A DNA stretch of 64,000 nucleotides from Adineta steineri (GCA_905250115.1 CAJNOI010000082.1:357403-421402), one strand, 5' to 3'. Positions 34,947-49,058 are shown, counted from the first letter of the stretch. Program-made: numbers and translations. Notes: generated by a model not told the origin, from the letters alone.

Positions 34947-36389
34947 CGTCCTTGTTCCGTTTATGATCGTGAGAATGACGACAATGAATCTAGAAGAAGA
35001 TACAAGAATATACGTTAATCAGTTATGAAAAGAGAACAAAAAGGTTGAAAATAAATCGCTATTTTATTGATTGTGTTCACGATATTCTTCTTCTACTTGT
35101 TTAGTAACCAAGAGACTTGAAAAAGATGAAGTAAAATAGAGTAATACGTTGGAAAAGTATGAAGAGAAATATATTGAATTTATATACTTTCATAGGCCAC
35201 TCTTCTGATTCATTCTTTCTTGCTTCCAACCTCATAAAAAGAAATTATTTACTGGGTTTTTTCCCCAAAATCCAATTATATTATTTTTTTTATGACTGTT
35301 GATTCATAGAAGTAATACTGCGTCTTTCTAGAATATGTCAACAGAGAAAAGAAGAGAAAGGTAAATATGACAGTGAATGAATACGGAACTACGAAAAATA
35401 CTCAGACATATATTTATATCCACGCTTGTAATCATATTCCTCATCATCATTCTGTCATGTCGATGTAGTTATATTTTTCCGCACATTTGTGTCTTTTATA
35501 AGGAGATTTCATATGCGTTGTTTGAATAAAAACTAATTTTCAAATGAAAGAAACCCGAAAAATATCAATAATATTCTTGTAGAAAACTGAAGGCAACGGC
35601 TTCTTCATATTAATAAACAATGTACGCTGTTACTTTTTTATTGTAAGAAAAAAATCTCAAATTTGTAAAATATCTTAAAAAACTTTTACACATGCGAATT
35701 TTGATATGAAACATCGTCTAATTACGAGAAATTTATTAAAATTTATGAGAAATATATCTCAATCATCTTGAGATTTATTATAACTTCCACAAATGACAAA
35801 AAATCATTATAATTATTTATGAAGAGGGTGCGGGTGTGTGTATTTTCTCCTTTTCATTTTACCAATTAATATTCAAATGAGTAACTAAGACTAGATGCAT
35901 CTACAACTTTTACTTTTGATAAATTATAAAATCAATAAGAGATAAATCAACTCCAACTATGGCAATCATTGTGACTAAAAATCGTACGCTTCAAAAGAAA
36001 CAAAAAAACATTATGTTCTTCGCATTTTCTTATTAAATAAATCTAAGCTGAAAACGAATATCATTCAATGTAAGTTCGATTATATTTCTTATTTTTACGA
36101 ACTTATTTGAAACAAAAATAGCGACGTTTCTTATTCATTATAGTTTTACTCTATAACCATTACAAGTAAAAACAAATTGGTAAATGGCCAATAAAATATT
36201 TTATTCTCAGTTTCAATATATATTTAAACTCTTCAAGTATGATAGATAGTTGAGTTAGAGTGCACTTTAAAAATGTATAAATGATAAAAGAAAGAAAATA
36301 CAGCAATTTACAATCCTATTTTTATTTCATTTTATTCTGCGACGAAGTAGTACGCTTCATCTATTTTATTCTATTTATTTGATAATAAA
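34947..36389. other. intergenic between divergent genes
   Basis: 1.4 kb of AT-rich DNA between the Cys-rich gene (minus) and the NHL gene (plus). Contains half a hairpin near 35824; otherwise nothing recognised. Confidence 0.4.
35824..35846. repeat. half TGTGGG-type hairpin 7
   Basis: AGAGGGTGCGGGTGTGTGTA without a C-rich partner nearby. Confidence 0.5.
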
Positions 36390-37915
36390 ATGGTACGATC
36401 AGTTTTATTATTCATTTTAACCATGAATATTATTAATATGGGTTATACAGAGCTTGTTGATTTCATTTTCAATGCAGCGTATGTCTCTACCAATAGCAGT
36501 GTTATTATAACATACAACGATACATGCTCGGAATGTATCTGTCAAGGTTTACTTTCAAGTGTATCTCCATCATATGTAGGATTAAATTGCTATAATAATA
36601 AAACATGTGTATTATTTACTAATTATTCATCATTATCATCGATGATACAAGTAAATCTTGATTCAACATTTATATTTATACAACAACAATCATCATTTCA
36701 AAATACGTCAGCAGGTAATAAAACATCTATCTGTATTTTGAATATCATTAGATCAACTTATGTAATATTGAGAACACACTTCCATACCATTCCAGTACTT
36801 GTTTAAAGGATCAGTCAACGTGCTCTAACAAACGATACGCTCATCTTTTTTCTATAGCTCAAATCATAGTCTCGAATACGGAAAATGAGAGTATAGTATT
36901 GGGTAGAGCTCGTTGAGCTGTCTCCCAATTAGAACCTAGTTAATATTTTACTGAAAAATTGTGTAATTACGATATTTTAGTATCCTTTCCATTGAACGGA
37001 GTTACTATCGGTGGTTATGGAAATAGCACAGGTGGAAATGCTAATAACACTTTACAAAATCCGTGGGGTTTAGCAATAGGGGCAAACAACACTGTTTACG
37101 TCGCTGACTATGGTAACGCTAGAGTGATGCAATTTCAAGTAGGATCCTCAACAGGATCAATCGTTGCTGGTTCAACAACAAGCGGTAGTAATGTCAATCA
37201 ATTGAAAAATCCAGCAGAAATTTCTGTCGATGCAAATTCAAATATTTATGTTAACGATGATTTTAACTATAGGGTGATGTTATGGAGAAAGAATGCATCA
37301 TTTGGTGTCATAGCAGCAGGTAACGCTTCATCTGGGGCTAGTGCAACACAAATCAGCCAGTCAGTAGGTTTAACTGTCGATTCGCAGGGAAATATTTATG
37401 TAAGTGATACTGCCAATCATCGTGTGATGAAATGGACTCCGAATGCCACGGCTGGCATTCTTGTTGCTGGCCAGACAGGAGTGGCAGGTAGCGCCAACAA
37501 TTTGCTCAATTGGCCCTATGGACTTTATCTTGATGAAAATAATTCTTATCTTTATATTGCTGATCAACGAAATTACCGAATTCAACGATACAGTCTCAGC
37601 AATTCAACGTATGGGACTACCGTAGCCGGCGGACATGGAGCAGGATACGCTAGTAATCAATTGGACACGCCATATGGTATGTGCGTTTCGAAGAAGACGG
37701 GCAATATTTACATTGCTGATGCAAATAACCATCGAATTCAGCTTTGGAGTCCAGGAGCGACAAGCGGCGTGACTGTCGTTGGTGTTACTAAAGTAAGTGG
37801 TGCTAATGCGACGATGTTAAATACACCTTCGAATGTTGCGTTGAACTCGGATGAGACCTTTCTGTATGTGAGTGACATGAACAACCACAGAGTACAACGT
37901 TATCAATTAACGTAA
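36390..37915 (+). CDS. secreted NHL-repeat (six-bladed beta-propeller) protein
   Basis: Exons 36390-36732 and 36981-37915 (248-bp intron, phase 1) give 425 aa. A signal peptide (MVRSVLLFILTMNIINMGYT) is followed by a small Cys domain (CSECICQGLL...LNCYNNKTC) and then six NHL repeats from residue ~125, each of the form PxGLAxxxNxxxYVADxxNxRVxxW: NPWGLAIG, NPAEISVD, QSVGLTVD, WPYGLYLD, TPYGMCVS, TPSNVALN. Many N-glycosylation sites. The propeller probably binds protein or glycan outside the cell. The donor GTATTT is weak, so the exact join is less certain than the domains. Poly(A) signal AATAAA near 38050. Confidence 0.85.
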
Positions 37916-39280
37916 CTGTTTTTAATCTTTATTTTAATATATGTAAGTTTTTTGTGTTGTTTGTTTTCTTTTTTTCTGTAATATGTATGTTCCAGCGTGC
38001 CACTATCGGTTTATAAATTGTTGTTATTTCTTCTTTTCTTAAATATCAAAATAAACTCGATATATGTATGTACGTGACCAGACCAGAAAAATAAAAGATT
38101 AATTCGAAAGAAAATTTCAGACTATGATACTAACTGGCCATTACAGATCGAAAGTCTAGAGAAAAGAAAGCAATAGTTATTTAATAATACCTTGTGTATC
38201 TACAATAACGTTGTTCAAAAGCAGTCTAATAATATGTCAATTTAACGTTTCTAGCTGTTACCGAATAGCTAAAAGTAATAACTATCATACATATTAATGT
38301 AAAATGTTTCATGGTATTGAATTAGTGTATCTAATTATTCTCTTCGATAAGAAAAAAAGAATAATTATATACTAGAACTCCATACGGGATGGGATTAAGT
38401 TTTCATCCCTGTTATAGTACATACTTATAATGCGCCATAAGACGAGTGAGTATATAGGTATTATTCAGGCTAACTGTATCTTTTCTTTCGTTCTGTTCGG
38501 TATTTTTCTTTAGTGTGTTCTCTTGGTTTCTCCTTTTATTGCCTGTTTTATAATTAAACATCAATACACATCAACGTATATAGAATTCATAGGTTTAATT
38601 CAGTAATAATTTTTAAAAATAGTGTCTAATTTCTTGACAATTGAGTTGTATATAAAATATTTACCCACAATGTCGAAAACAATCACAATAGTTTGCGTAA
38701 AAAACTTGGTCTGCTTATATAACAGAAAATTATTTTTCTACAACGCAACTATGTAAAAAACACTTTAACAAAATAAATATATCGAGTTTCTTGTAAAAAG
38801 TGAAGATGAATATCTTATTTTAAGAGGGAAATAATAACGACGGAGAAGAAGATGGTTTCCATAAAATAAATGCAGTAATGAACAATACTATCGGTAATAA
38901 AATGAGGGTGCGAGCGTGAGCTGCGACGGTGACAGTAAAGAGAAGAAAATATACGACAGGATACTTCATCATTTCTTTTGTTGACATTGTGAATTCGACG
39001 TGTTAACCATCGATATTTCGACATCACATTAAAGATTTAGTACATATAAATTAAGTTGTTGATGAAAATTTGTGATTCGTTAAACAATTTAAAAATCGAT
39101 CATAAACAAGAATAGTTAAATACTTCATTACAATAGGAACGAAAAGAAAGAATATATGTTTCTCGATAATACTATATAAACAAAAGATAACGAACAAACA
39201 TGTGCACATTTTATTCTTTCTTTCAGATTAGAACTTTTATGAAACCTTTGATTATTTCAATAGTTATAAACTCTATCGTT
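37916..39280. other. intergenic
   Basis: 1.4 kb without a supported gene. AAGAATAATT-rich DNA only; a G-rich patch near 38903 is too weak to call a hairpin. Confidence 0.35.
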
Positions 39281-40200
39281 TCCAACAATTAGTTAATTCT
39301 TCATCTTTACTATTAAAAATAAAAATTGAATATTTTCAATTTATATATGGTCATCGAAATACACTTATCAAATTATTTCTTCATTCACATGTCTCGAATC
39401 AATTGCTTTTAGTAAAGTTGAACCTGATCTATTAATTTTATTTCTCGTCAACAATCGATTTAGTGTGTGATGAAAAAGATCTCGGTGATATTTATCAATT
39501 AATTTTCAATCTACCAAAAATAAAATATATTAAAGTCACAGTAATACAATCCAATCAATTCTATACAACTGTCTCACTACCAACTGCTACTAATCAACAA
39601 ATCAGTACTATCGAACATTTTATTACTGATCATGAATGTGCGTTTGATGACATTTTCAATATAATACCTTGCATACCGCAAGTTCGTTATCTGAAATTTG
39701 TAAATCTTATCAGCAAGGATGAAAGCATTGAAGATATTAAACCAATGATGTTATCAAATTTAACATATCATTTATCGCAATTAGAAGAATTCTACTTTAA
39801 TTACAGTGCACATTTCGAAGAAGATTATGAAACTGATATGTATCTAGGAAAACGAGATCAACTTAGTTCATCATTTCGGATTGAACGACAATGAATATTA
39901 GAAACGAAAATTCTGTTAAATATAACACACTCATCCTCAAAAGTAATTGAAGCGGCTCTGACAAAAATTATTGGCAATCTTCATGAATATTTCCAATTGA
40001 AAGCAAATAATGGTTCAGCAATGACTGCAAAAGAAGTCAAAATCGAGAGAATGTAAGTAAATGAATGAGAGATGAATATCATTTTGATGTCCACTTACAT
40101 GCACAATCTCAAGCTCGAAATGACACTGAAGAAGAAAGATCAATTCGTGATATAACAGGATATGAAATTAAATTCAAGGAAAAGGTTTTTAATCAATAAT
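39281..40200 (+). pseudogene. F-box/LRR-type protein relic
   Basis: Broken + strand frames: IEYFQFIYGHRNTLIKLF (~39325-39380), a stop near 39437, then a 143-codon stretch (39463-39894) with LRR-like spacing (LPKIKYIKVTVIQ, IPQVRYLKFVNLI, LSQLEEFYFNY), ending at a TGA. A further coding-looking piece (IEAALTKIIGNLHEYF) lies at ~39950-40050. The pattern resembles the large rotifer F-box-associated leucine-rich families, but no F-box is visible. A decayed or heavily spliced gene; I favour a pseudogene. Confidence 0.45.
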
Positions 40201-41323
40201 AGGTCAAGCCTGTATTTCATTATTCAGATAAATAATCTGACAATTAAATAAAAAGTATTTTTCAAAAAATTAGTATTTCATTTTTTATAGAAGACCTGGC
40301 TGTAATCTTTTTTTATAAAATGTAAAAAGAAGATGGTATTATGATTATTTTGTCATATACAAGTTCTTTTATGTGAATAAATAATATTAATTTACAAATG
40401 CATTATATACTTCATATAAATCAAAGACTATTTTATATTTATTTATATAAAAAAAAATTTTAACTTGTTTTATCTTATAGTTCAATCATTAAGAAGTGTT
40501 TAAACAACTAATCTTCTCTACTTCATTCGTTAGTTTTTAATTAGTGTTTGTAAAAGAATGAAAGTTTTCTTTTATCTGACAAGTGTCATTAAGATAAGTC
40601 AGCTTTTACTTATGATAAGCAGTTTGTTGTTGTTAGTAGATTCTTCTAGTATGACAGCAATTTAATGATAGAAATTTCTATGAGAATTGTTTTGTCAACA
40701 TAGAAAAACACTTTCTACTATTGCATTTATCTCGAAGCACGAAGGCAAGATTTCTCGTTAATCGTCAATTTATTTTTGAAGATCAAAACTAGACAACTTC
40801 TACCACAGATAATATTCTAAAAATCGTTTTCTCAAGATCCACAGAAGACTTTCATACTGACTGTAAGAGTTGTTTCACATGTTTTTTGGATCGGTTCAGA
40901 GTTTTGATTTGAGAGAAAACTTTTTTTAAAGAAATTCCTACTGTCTAACTAAGAAACTTTGAACAAAAAGTCTACTATAGTTTTTAATGTTTAAATAAAT
41001 AATCTTTCTAATTGAAATTGTGATGAAGTATGAACGATAGATGATATTCTAAGCTTTGTATTAGCGAAAAACTTAATAGGGATTTCATGTCTGGAGAAAA
41101 AAAGAATTAATGAAATGATATTAATATACGAGAATGTTCTTTATCTATCAACGAGTATTTTGATAGAGAGTATGGTGGAGAGGATTACATTTCTATTTCA
41201 ATTATGAACTTTTAGTTGGAAGAAATTATTTCATTTAGTAAATGCTGATGCAAAAATCAGTTACGTGATCTTTAGAATTTAGACTCTTCAATTAAATTAC
41301 TTTTTTGTTTTCACATAGATAAT
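40201..41323. other. intergenic
   Basis: No gene recognised. TTTTGTTTTCACATAG at ~41305-41320 before the next ATG could be a 5'UTR intron acceptor or trans-splice site. Confidence 0.4.
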
Positions 41324-42395
41324 ATGAATAAAACATCTTCATCTTTTTCAATAAATTTTCCTGCATTAAATCAAGCTATTAATCGTTATGTTCCCATACC
41401 TTTCTTGTTCTTGGGTACAATTGGAAATATTTTAAATATATTAATATTTACACGTAAAATATTTCGTAATAATATTTGTGTCAATTATCTTTTGGTATCA
41501 ACTATCTTTGATTCGTTTGTAATTATTGTTGGACTTCTACCTCGTCTACTCAATGGTTTTAATATGGATCCATCACAATATTCATCTGTTCTTTGTAAAC
41601 TGAGATTTTTTATAACATATTTTTCAGGATATACATCTGCTTGGTATATTAGTTTAGCCTGTGTTGAACGGTATCTTTCATCATCCATAAGTATTCAGAA
41701 ACGGAATATTATGACAATGAAACGTGCCTATTTATCTATACTTTTTGTTGTAATGCTTGGATTTGTTGCATTTGGTGAACAATTCTATTGTATTGATATT
41801 AACCAAAATCTATTTGGTGCACCACAATCGTGTTATCAACGGAAACAAAATATTTCATGTCAAATTGTTGATTCTCTTATGCAATTTTTATTCGAAATCT
41901 TATTACCTGCATTAATGATGATCATATTTGGATTCTTGACTTTGAAAAATATTCATTACACACATCATCGTGTCCACCCACAACATACCGCTTATGCTTT
42001 AGCTACAATAGCTGCATTAACAACAGTGAATCATCCATCGAAATCAGTTTCATCAAAAATTAATCGAACAGCACAGAAACGTGATGCACAGTTAGTTACA
42101 ATGTTAGTCGTACAAGTAAGTAATATAAAACAAAACAGATAGAGAAAAAACGAACTTGTTTCTTTTATAGGTTGCTGTTTTCATCATATCTGCACTTCCA
42201 ATTAGCATGTATAAAGTCTATTCTGTTGCAACCATTTATAATACAAAATCTATTCTACAAAACTCAATTGAAAATACTATCTTTAACGTTTCTGTAATAA
42301 GTTTATTCCTAAATAATAGCATCACGTTCTACATCTATACTTTAAGTGGTGCAGTATTTCGAAAGGAATTGATGAAATTATTTCGTTTAAATTAA
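41324..42395 (+). CDS. rhodopsin-like 7TM receptor, peptide-receptor type
   Basis: Exons 41324-42115 and 42171-42395 (55-bp intron, in phase, just at TM6) give 338 aa. TM1 has the conserved GTIGNILNILIF with Asn, the second segment LLVSTIFDSFVIIVGL has the conserved Asp, and TM3 ends with CVERYLSS in place of DRY. Cys91-type and extracellular-loop Cys residues are present; the long third loop is basic. TM7 reads LFLNNSITFYIYTLSG, a variant of NPxxY. Closest in style to FMRFamide/neuropeptide receptor families; ligand unknown. Plasma-membrane location expected. Confidence 0.85.
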
Positions 42396-43352
42396 ACAAT
42401 GAATTTATTAAATAAAACTATTTTAGATGTTCTTTTATCATTTTGTTTGTTTACTGTATAATTGAAAAAAAAACGTTTTCATGAGAGAAGCTTTTTCCAA
42501 TGGAACAACTCTATAAAACGCTGCATTGATGTATGACGAAAAATAAATGATAAGAATGATTTGATCTACAAATTGAGTACAAACCGATGTTATTATATTA
42601 TCATGATGAATGGATTACACAATTCATTATCTTTCGGTTGTTTTATCCATGTAAAAATCATTATGATGTGAACTTATATACATCTCTTTGGACATATTAC
42701 TTATCATTCGAGTTCTTTATTTTCATGAGGCCCAAACTTCAGTATGGATACATATGTGTGCGCTAGGTGTATGCTACCACTAATGTTATATGCACGTTCA
42801 CCAAAGTTCGATCAGTACTTTTTTCGATGTATATTTACTTTCTTTTCAGTATTGTGAAATAGTTCTTCTGAATTTTGTAAAACTCACAAACCTTCTTTTT
42901 TTTTCATTTTCATACAAAAATATTAAAGGATTGAATGTAATTAGTTTATATTGAAAGAAAATTTTTTCTTTTTTTCTTGTGCTCTTGATATTGTCAAGTA
43001 CTGGCTGATTTTTTTTCATTTATTTTCAAAGTATTGCAATGCGGTTAAAGCTTCATTAATATTCGAACTCGAATTAAGTAATGCATGCTTTAACTCAATG
43101 ATTATTTCTATTTGAAGTATTTTTCTCATTTCTACTACTATACAATATATCATTTTATTATTTTGTCAACCATTCTTTTTTTCAGTTTATATACAATTTC
43201 AACCCAAGTCTGGTGTAGAAATGTATGAATCAGCTATATGTGCAGCAAGTATTACAACAGTTGCCGAATCCGTTTGAGTAGTTTGTTAGACTATAAGCTA
43301 TTAATTATTATCGAAAAATTCTGTAGAATTAATTATAGATTGTTCAATAAAT
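42396..43352. other. intergenic
   Basis: No supported feature between the receptor and the transporter. Confidence 0.4.
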
Positions 43353-46159
43353 ATGTTATCAACAGTAAATAATAATAATAATAATACTGAAGATGAATTT
43401 GTCGAAGAAGAAATACTGAATCAACAATCTCATGAAAATCATAATAACGGACAACTTAAATCATTTATTAATCAATATGGAATTGTTCGACCACGTATTT
43501 CAAAAATAAATTCTATAAAAAATCATTGGAATAGATTTTATAATACAATAAGTTGTATTTGTATTATTAATTCAATACTCGATCGAATACCAATTATTCG
43601 TTGTTTTAAAGAATATAATTTAAGAAAGAATCTTTTCTATGATGTAAATGCTGGTTTCACAATAGCGATTATGCATATACCACAAGGTAAAATGTTGATT
43701 TATTAAAAAAATTTTTTTTCTTTTCTGATAATTATTATAGGGATGGCTTATGGAATTTTAACAACATTACCGCCTGTTCATGGTTTATATATATATTCTC
43801 TTAGATTTATCTATTATCTCTTATATATATTTTAGGATTATATGTTTCCTTCTTTCCTGTTCTTCTCTATATGATATTTGGTACTTGTCCACATTTATCC
43901 ATGGGTTTGTATAATGATATTCATTTATTATTACCTTGTTTTTTATTGATTTGTTCTTTTTTTTTGTAAAGGTACATTTGCTGTGATATCATTGATGACA
44001 GCACAAGCTATTGATGGAGTACCATTACATTCCTTCAATACTATAAACAATCAATCATATATGACAGAGACAGTATCCGATGTAATGATCATGAATGAAA
44101 AATTAGGTATCGCTACAACTTTGGCTTTTCTCGCTGGACTTATTCAAGTAAGTTAGATAAATTTAAATAATATAAATAGAAGATAAAATATTTCTTAAAG
44201 TTAATTCTATCATTTCTTCGTCTTGGCTGCCTAACTGTATATTTAACAGAACCATTTATAAGTGGATTTACAACTGGTGCTGCTGTTCATATATTTTCAA
44301 GTCAAATTCCATCCATTTTTGGTATACAAAGTCCACGACATGTCCAAAGTGCTTTTAAATTACCTCGGTTTTTTATTCAATTAATTGATTCAATAATTAA
44401 AAATATCAATTGGATATCAACAACAGTTGCCTTTACATCTATGATTGTTTTATTTATAGCGAAGAAGTTAAATGATCGTTATAAATCTACTTTACGTATT
44501 ATTATTCCAAGTGAACTTATTTTAGTATGTTTCACTTTTATACTTTTCAATCATCCGGGTGGGTGTGGATAGTGAGAGATAGCATCCACCCTCAAATGTC
44601 GCTTATTCGACTTGAAAATATAAGAAATTATATTTCTATTTTATTAATAAATAATTTTAGGTAATTATTGGTACTCTTATCTCTCATTTTACTAAAATCC
44701 ACAATCTTCACGGTGTGCCAGTGGTAGGTCCTATCAAACAAGGTTTACCATTACCAACTGTACCTCCATTCAAGCATATTTCATACTTAATTGTACCTGC
44801 TACTACAATTGCTGTAGTCAGTTTATGCATTTCGATTTCTATCGGCAAAATGCTGAGTCGAAAACATAACTACAAAGTCAGCTCGAACCAAGTATGATCA
44901 AGAGTAAACATCTCTCATACTACTAAAATAATTTATTTCATATATTAGGAATTATTGGCATATGGAATATCCAATGTTGTCTCATCATTCTTTCAGTGTT
45001 ATCCAAGTACAAGTGCATTAAGTCGTTCTGTAGTACTAGAAGGAATTGGTGGTAAAACTCAACTCGCCAGTGGTTTTTCATGTATTCTTTTGGGTATCGT
45101 CTTAGCTGCATTAGCACCATTATTTCATTCGCTTCCAATGGCTTGTTTGGCTGCTACTATTATCGTCAATTTGAAAGGACTTTTATATCAAATTAAAGAT
45201 TTCGTATTTTATTATCGTATTAGTTATATAGAATGTGTAAGTCAATAGAGTTATTCAAATAAATAATGTCTCATTGAATAGATTTTGTGGACAAGTACAT
45301 TTGTAAGTGTAGTTTTATTCGATGTCGACATTGGTCTATATGTAGGTCTATGTACTCTATTTCTCATAAATACAATACGAACGCAAAAGTCAGTTATTTT
45401 TTGTTATCTATTTTTATTTTATAAAATATTTTTTTAAAGACCTCCGTTCGTTGTTCTCGGTCAAATTGATGATACTGAAATATACAAAAATATCAAATTA
45501 TTTCCTGTAGTAGGTACTTTCTAGATATGTAAATTGTATCTTTTGTTTGTAAAGGCTCATCAATACGCGAATATGAAGATTCTTCGATTCGATGAATCAC
45601 TTTATGCATGTAATACACCATTTTTTAAACGAAAATTTTATGAATTAATTGGTATTGAATTACGACAAGAACCAATTATTTCATATAAAAAAAAGAATTT
45701 TAATAAAACGAAAGAGATTAAATATAACTATGTTGTTCTTGATTGTTCACCATTTAATTTTATTGATACAGTTGGAGTTAAATTACTTATTCAAGTTTGT
45801 ATTATTTATAAGGAATATCAAATATGGAATATATTTTTTTGATTCTTGTAGATTTATCATGATCTAAAAAAACGAGATATTCGATTATGTTTAAGTGAAT
45901 GTCGATGTAAATTTAATTTATTTATTTTCTTTCAAAATTTATATTGTTTTAATTTAAAGATGGTGTTCGTCGTACTTTGGAATTAATGAATTTTTATGAC
46001 AAAACATCATCTGATATTATCTATGTAACAACGCATCATGCAGTTACGGCAATGAAAATAGAATCAGAAATCAGTATGTATAGATATTCAACTTATTTTT
46101 ATTGTTTATCTTGTTCTACTCTAGACTCGTTAAGATCGACTGCAACTGCACAAGTTTAA
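43353..46159 (+). CDS. SLC26/SulP anion transporter, 13 exons
   Basis: Exons 43353-43686, 43741-43782, 43836-43904, 43972-44147, 44201-44524, 44661-44891, 44949-45236, 45282-45388, 45440-45509, 45555-45794, 45852-45906, 45960-46073 and 46125-46159 keep one frame for 694 aa, the usual SLC26 length. Conserved features are DVNAGFTIAIMHIPQG and GMAYGIL (TM1), PHLSMGTFAVISLM (SulP signature, TM3), VYLTEPFISGFTTGAAVHI, and NVVSSFFQCYPSTSALSRS (TM10 substrate region). A C-terminal STAS domain follows (VVLDCSPFNFIDTVGVKLL ... GVRRTLELMNFYDK). It exchanges or moves anions such as sulfate, chloride or bicarbonate; substrate cannot be told. Intron 5 (136 bp) is enlarged by hairpin 9. Confidence 0.92.
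44555..44594. repeat. TGTGGG-type hairpin 9, inside transporter intron
   Basis: CCGGGTGGGTGTGGATAGTG, a very short spacer, then GCATCCACCCTCAAA. A minimal copy in an intron otherwise like its ~55-bp neighbours. Confidence 0.75.
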
Positions 46160-46789
46160 TTGTATTTCCTTTTATTTTACAGTTAGATGATGATTATTGA
46201 TAATTTCAGAATAAATTCTATTACTTTTGAATCGATTTTATTATTTTTATCTAGTTTTTTTATAATTTTCAATTGCATCAATTTCAAGTTAGGAACTTAC
46301 TGCGCTTAAAACAACTCGAAATTAGAAAATATATTATGAACGACAAAGATCGAAGTAATTTCCCATTATGACGAATTCTATCCGTCGTTATCTCTCTATC
46401 TTCATGACCGAGGTCATCCATCGAGCATGAACTTTTGCCCTTTTTTCTCGTTTTCTTCATCTTCTTTTGCTCTCATTTTTTTCTGCTCTGTTTTGATTCA
46501 CTTCTAAAATAAATCGTGAACAAGATAGTTGTTCCGTCTTCAAGTAGACTGTGTTATTCCTCAAAGAAACATCGAACTTCTCTTGATAGTACACATACAA
46601 CAGGTTAGGCGTGTGTTCTTTAAACTTTATTGATCTTATCACAGCTACCTTTTCCAAGAATATGATCGAGGTGACATTTCGTTGAGAACTATTTTCGTTC
46701 CCTTCAACTATATATTTTTTCTTTTACAAAAACTATGTTTCAAATATTCGTATTAGTCCAACGTTCGTATTTTCGTCCCCATTACCATT
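46160..46789. other. convergent intergenic
   Basis: Between the transporter and protease 3' ends. No feature recognised. Confidence 0.4.
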
Positions 46790-47841
46790 TTAATTAAATA
46801 TAAGAAAAACGAGAAAGTAAATAAGTAATACATCCACTTTTCTGATGATTACTTTCGATAAAGCATTCGTTCTTTTGGTGGTAGCAGTAGTAGTAGTAGT
46901 AGTAGTGGTAGTAGCAGGATTACTTTCAATGGTTTGATTAATCCAATCTAAATAGTAGCCAACTCGAGTGTAAACACCGGACGTATATCGTCTACCGCAA
47001 CCTTCACCATAACTTGTAACACCTTGTATTTCCCATTGTTTGTCGTTATTAAATATCATCAATGGACCACCTGAATCACCCTGACAAGTATCTAAAAAGA
47101 AATAAATTGTTTAATTCGGAAAAAAGAATTGAAATTCTTAGTATTGAAACAAACTATTAAACATTATATTCACTCACCTTTTCCACTATATGGTATTGTT
47201 CCAGCACATAAGTGAGTTGTCATGTCATGGGCAATACTTGTGCACAAGCTACTAGATGAATTGATAGCAGTCAAAGTCACTTGACGAAGTGAGTCAGATG
47301 CATGTTCACTGTTTTCATACGTTGTTCCCCAACCAACGGCTATTAATTCGGTATTATCCATGAGCATAGTGTTGCGCTTTGGTAAACAGACTTTGGCTAT
47401 TGTCTTGTCGTTCATGTTCAAAGGCGTTAACAGTTTCAACAAAGCAATATCGTGTAGGACATAGTTTTCTGATGAAGACACATAGTAGTGAGGGTGTAAG
47501 TAGATATGTGTTACTCTTTCGGCATTGCCATCGTGCAAATTTGTTGAACCTATATAGACAGTAATCTCATAAGCACTTTTATCTTTAACACAATGTCCGG
47601 CAGTCATGATGTATGAGTCAGAAATAATGCTACCACCACATATGTAATTACCAATCAAGAGAGAAACAGTCCATGACCAAGTGTTAGTAGATGCCATTTC
47701 TCCATTGATAATCCGAGCACTAACTGAGGCTGATTGTTGAGAACAGCCACAAGATGCGTTTGAATTACAGCTATACAATTTCTCCTGCATAATAGTACGG
47801 CATAATACCAAGAGAAAAAAAAGAATAATTTTGATATTCAT
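46790..47841 (-). CDS. trypsin-like serine protease with Thr-rich stalk and hydrophobic C-terminus
   Basis: Exons 47841-47178 and 47091-46790 (86-bp intron) give 321 aa. A signal peptide ([18 protein letters not shown]) precedes a short propeptide and the activation site ARIINGE. The triad is complete: MTAGHC (His), HDIALLKL (Asp) and CQGDSGGP (Ser); S1 specificity is not assigned. After the catalytic domain come a poly-Thr linker and a final hydrophobic stretch ([13 protein letters not shown]) with no basic tail, which suggests a GPI or membrane anchor. An extracellular, cell-surface protease is likely. Confidence 0.88.
46878..46917. repeat. GTA trinucleotide microsatellite in coding DNA
   Basis: GTAGCAGTAGTAGTAGTAGT-type run encodes the protease's Thr-rich linker on the minus strand; length variation here would change stalk length. 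Confidence 0.85.
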
Positions 47842-48164
47842 GTTGGTATAGGCTTGCGTATGTAAAATGAAGAAGAAATAATTAAATAGCTTTAGTTTTT
47901 ATTGCCTTGCTATCTCCAAAAATTAGTTGACACACGTTTTTCTCCGTTCGTATAAATACTAATAATAAAAAAGCACGATCCATCAAAAACAAAATATTTA
48001 CTTTGTGCCTTTTATGAATAACGTTCTCTTCAAATACATTAAAATGTTGTTATTCTCGCAATTACGGGTGTTACTTTATAATAAAGAATAAAGAATTTGT
48101 TTTTCTTGAAGAAAGTCATAAAAAATTATGATATTATACAGTTAACTATAATGTGTAATGATAT

Positions 48165-48202
48165 GGGTGCTGTCTTTCATTGCCTACACCCACACCCACC
48201 CG
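48165..48202. repeat. TGTGGG-type hairpin 10, short left arm
   Basis: GGGTGCTG, spacer, then CTACACCCACACCCACCCGC. Confidence 0.6.
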
Positions 48203-49058
48203 CATAAGAAACTATCTATTAATACATACTTGTAAAAAAAGAAGTGTGAATGATCAGACAATTATAAATGAGTTTACTTTGTTTAATATTAAGATTGAAA
48301 CAGCAAGTATTTGTGGACCAAAAAACTAGATTTGTGAGATCATTAATGCACGGTTAATATATTAACTATCTTTCAATCTTGAAGTATATTAAAGTCATTA
48401 TTTTTATGATCTATTTTATTATTGATAAAAAATAATCATTACAACTAGACTCTAGTTCTTATTGGACTAAACGTAATTTAATTATAAACTATTCTTTTTT
48501 AGATAGATATATATATTACCTTATTGTAATATTCCACAGCTTTTGTTTTCTATTTTGAGATGATCAGCTAAGTGTATTGCTATGGACATAATACTTATAT
48601 AATAATGCCACTCCCACAACACACTTTGAGTGTGAAATTAATTAAAAAACATGCGCATCTGTGATGTTTTTTTATTCAATTAGAACAGAACTCTATTGAT
48701 GGCTGCTTCTTATAAAAATGTTCATTTGTTTGTTAGTAAGTTAAAAACATTGGCAGATACATTATTTCTATTTCTGGAAATTGAGGATAGTTTTTCATCA
48801 AGAATCATACATTGAGAGGAAGTAAAAAATAGGAAGATACGTCTGTGAAAAAGATATATTAAATACGATTAACATTCATGTAACGAATTGATAATGGTTA
48901 GTATATCTGGTTGAATATATATTACAAACAATCGATATCAGATAGTTACTTATTCGATTGTTAGAACTATGCTTTATTTCTGATCAATAATCAATTCTGT
49001 ACTTTATGAGTAAAAAAGTTTTGATAATTTTGGTGACAGACTGCATAGGATAACTGAA

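Noticed and set aside
38900-38940. Possible further TGTGGG hairpin
   Set aside because: GAGGGTGCGAGCGTGAG has no inverted partner and diverges from the arm.
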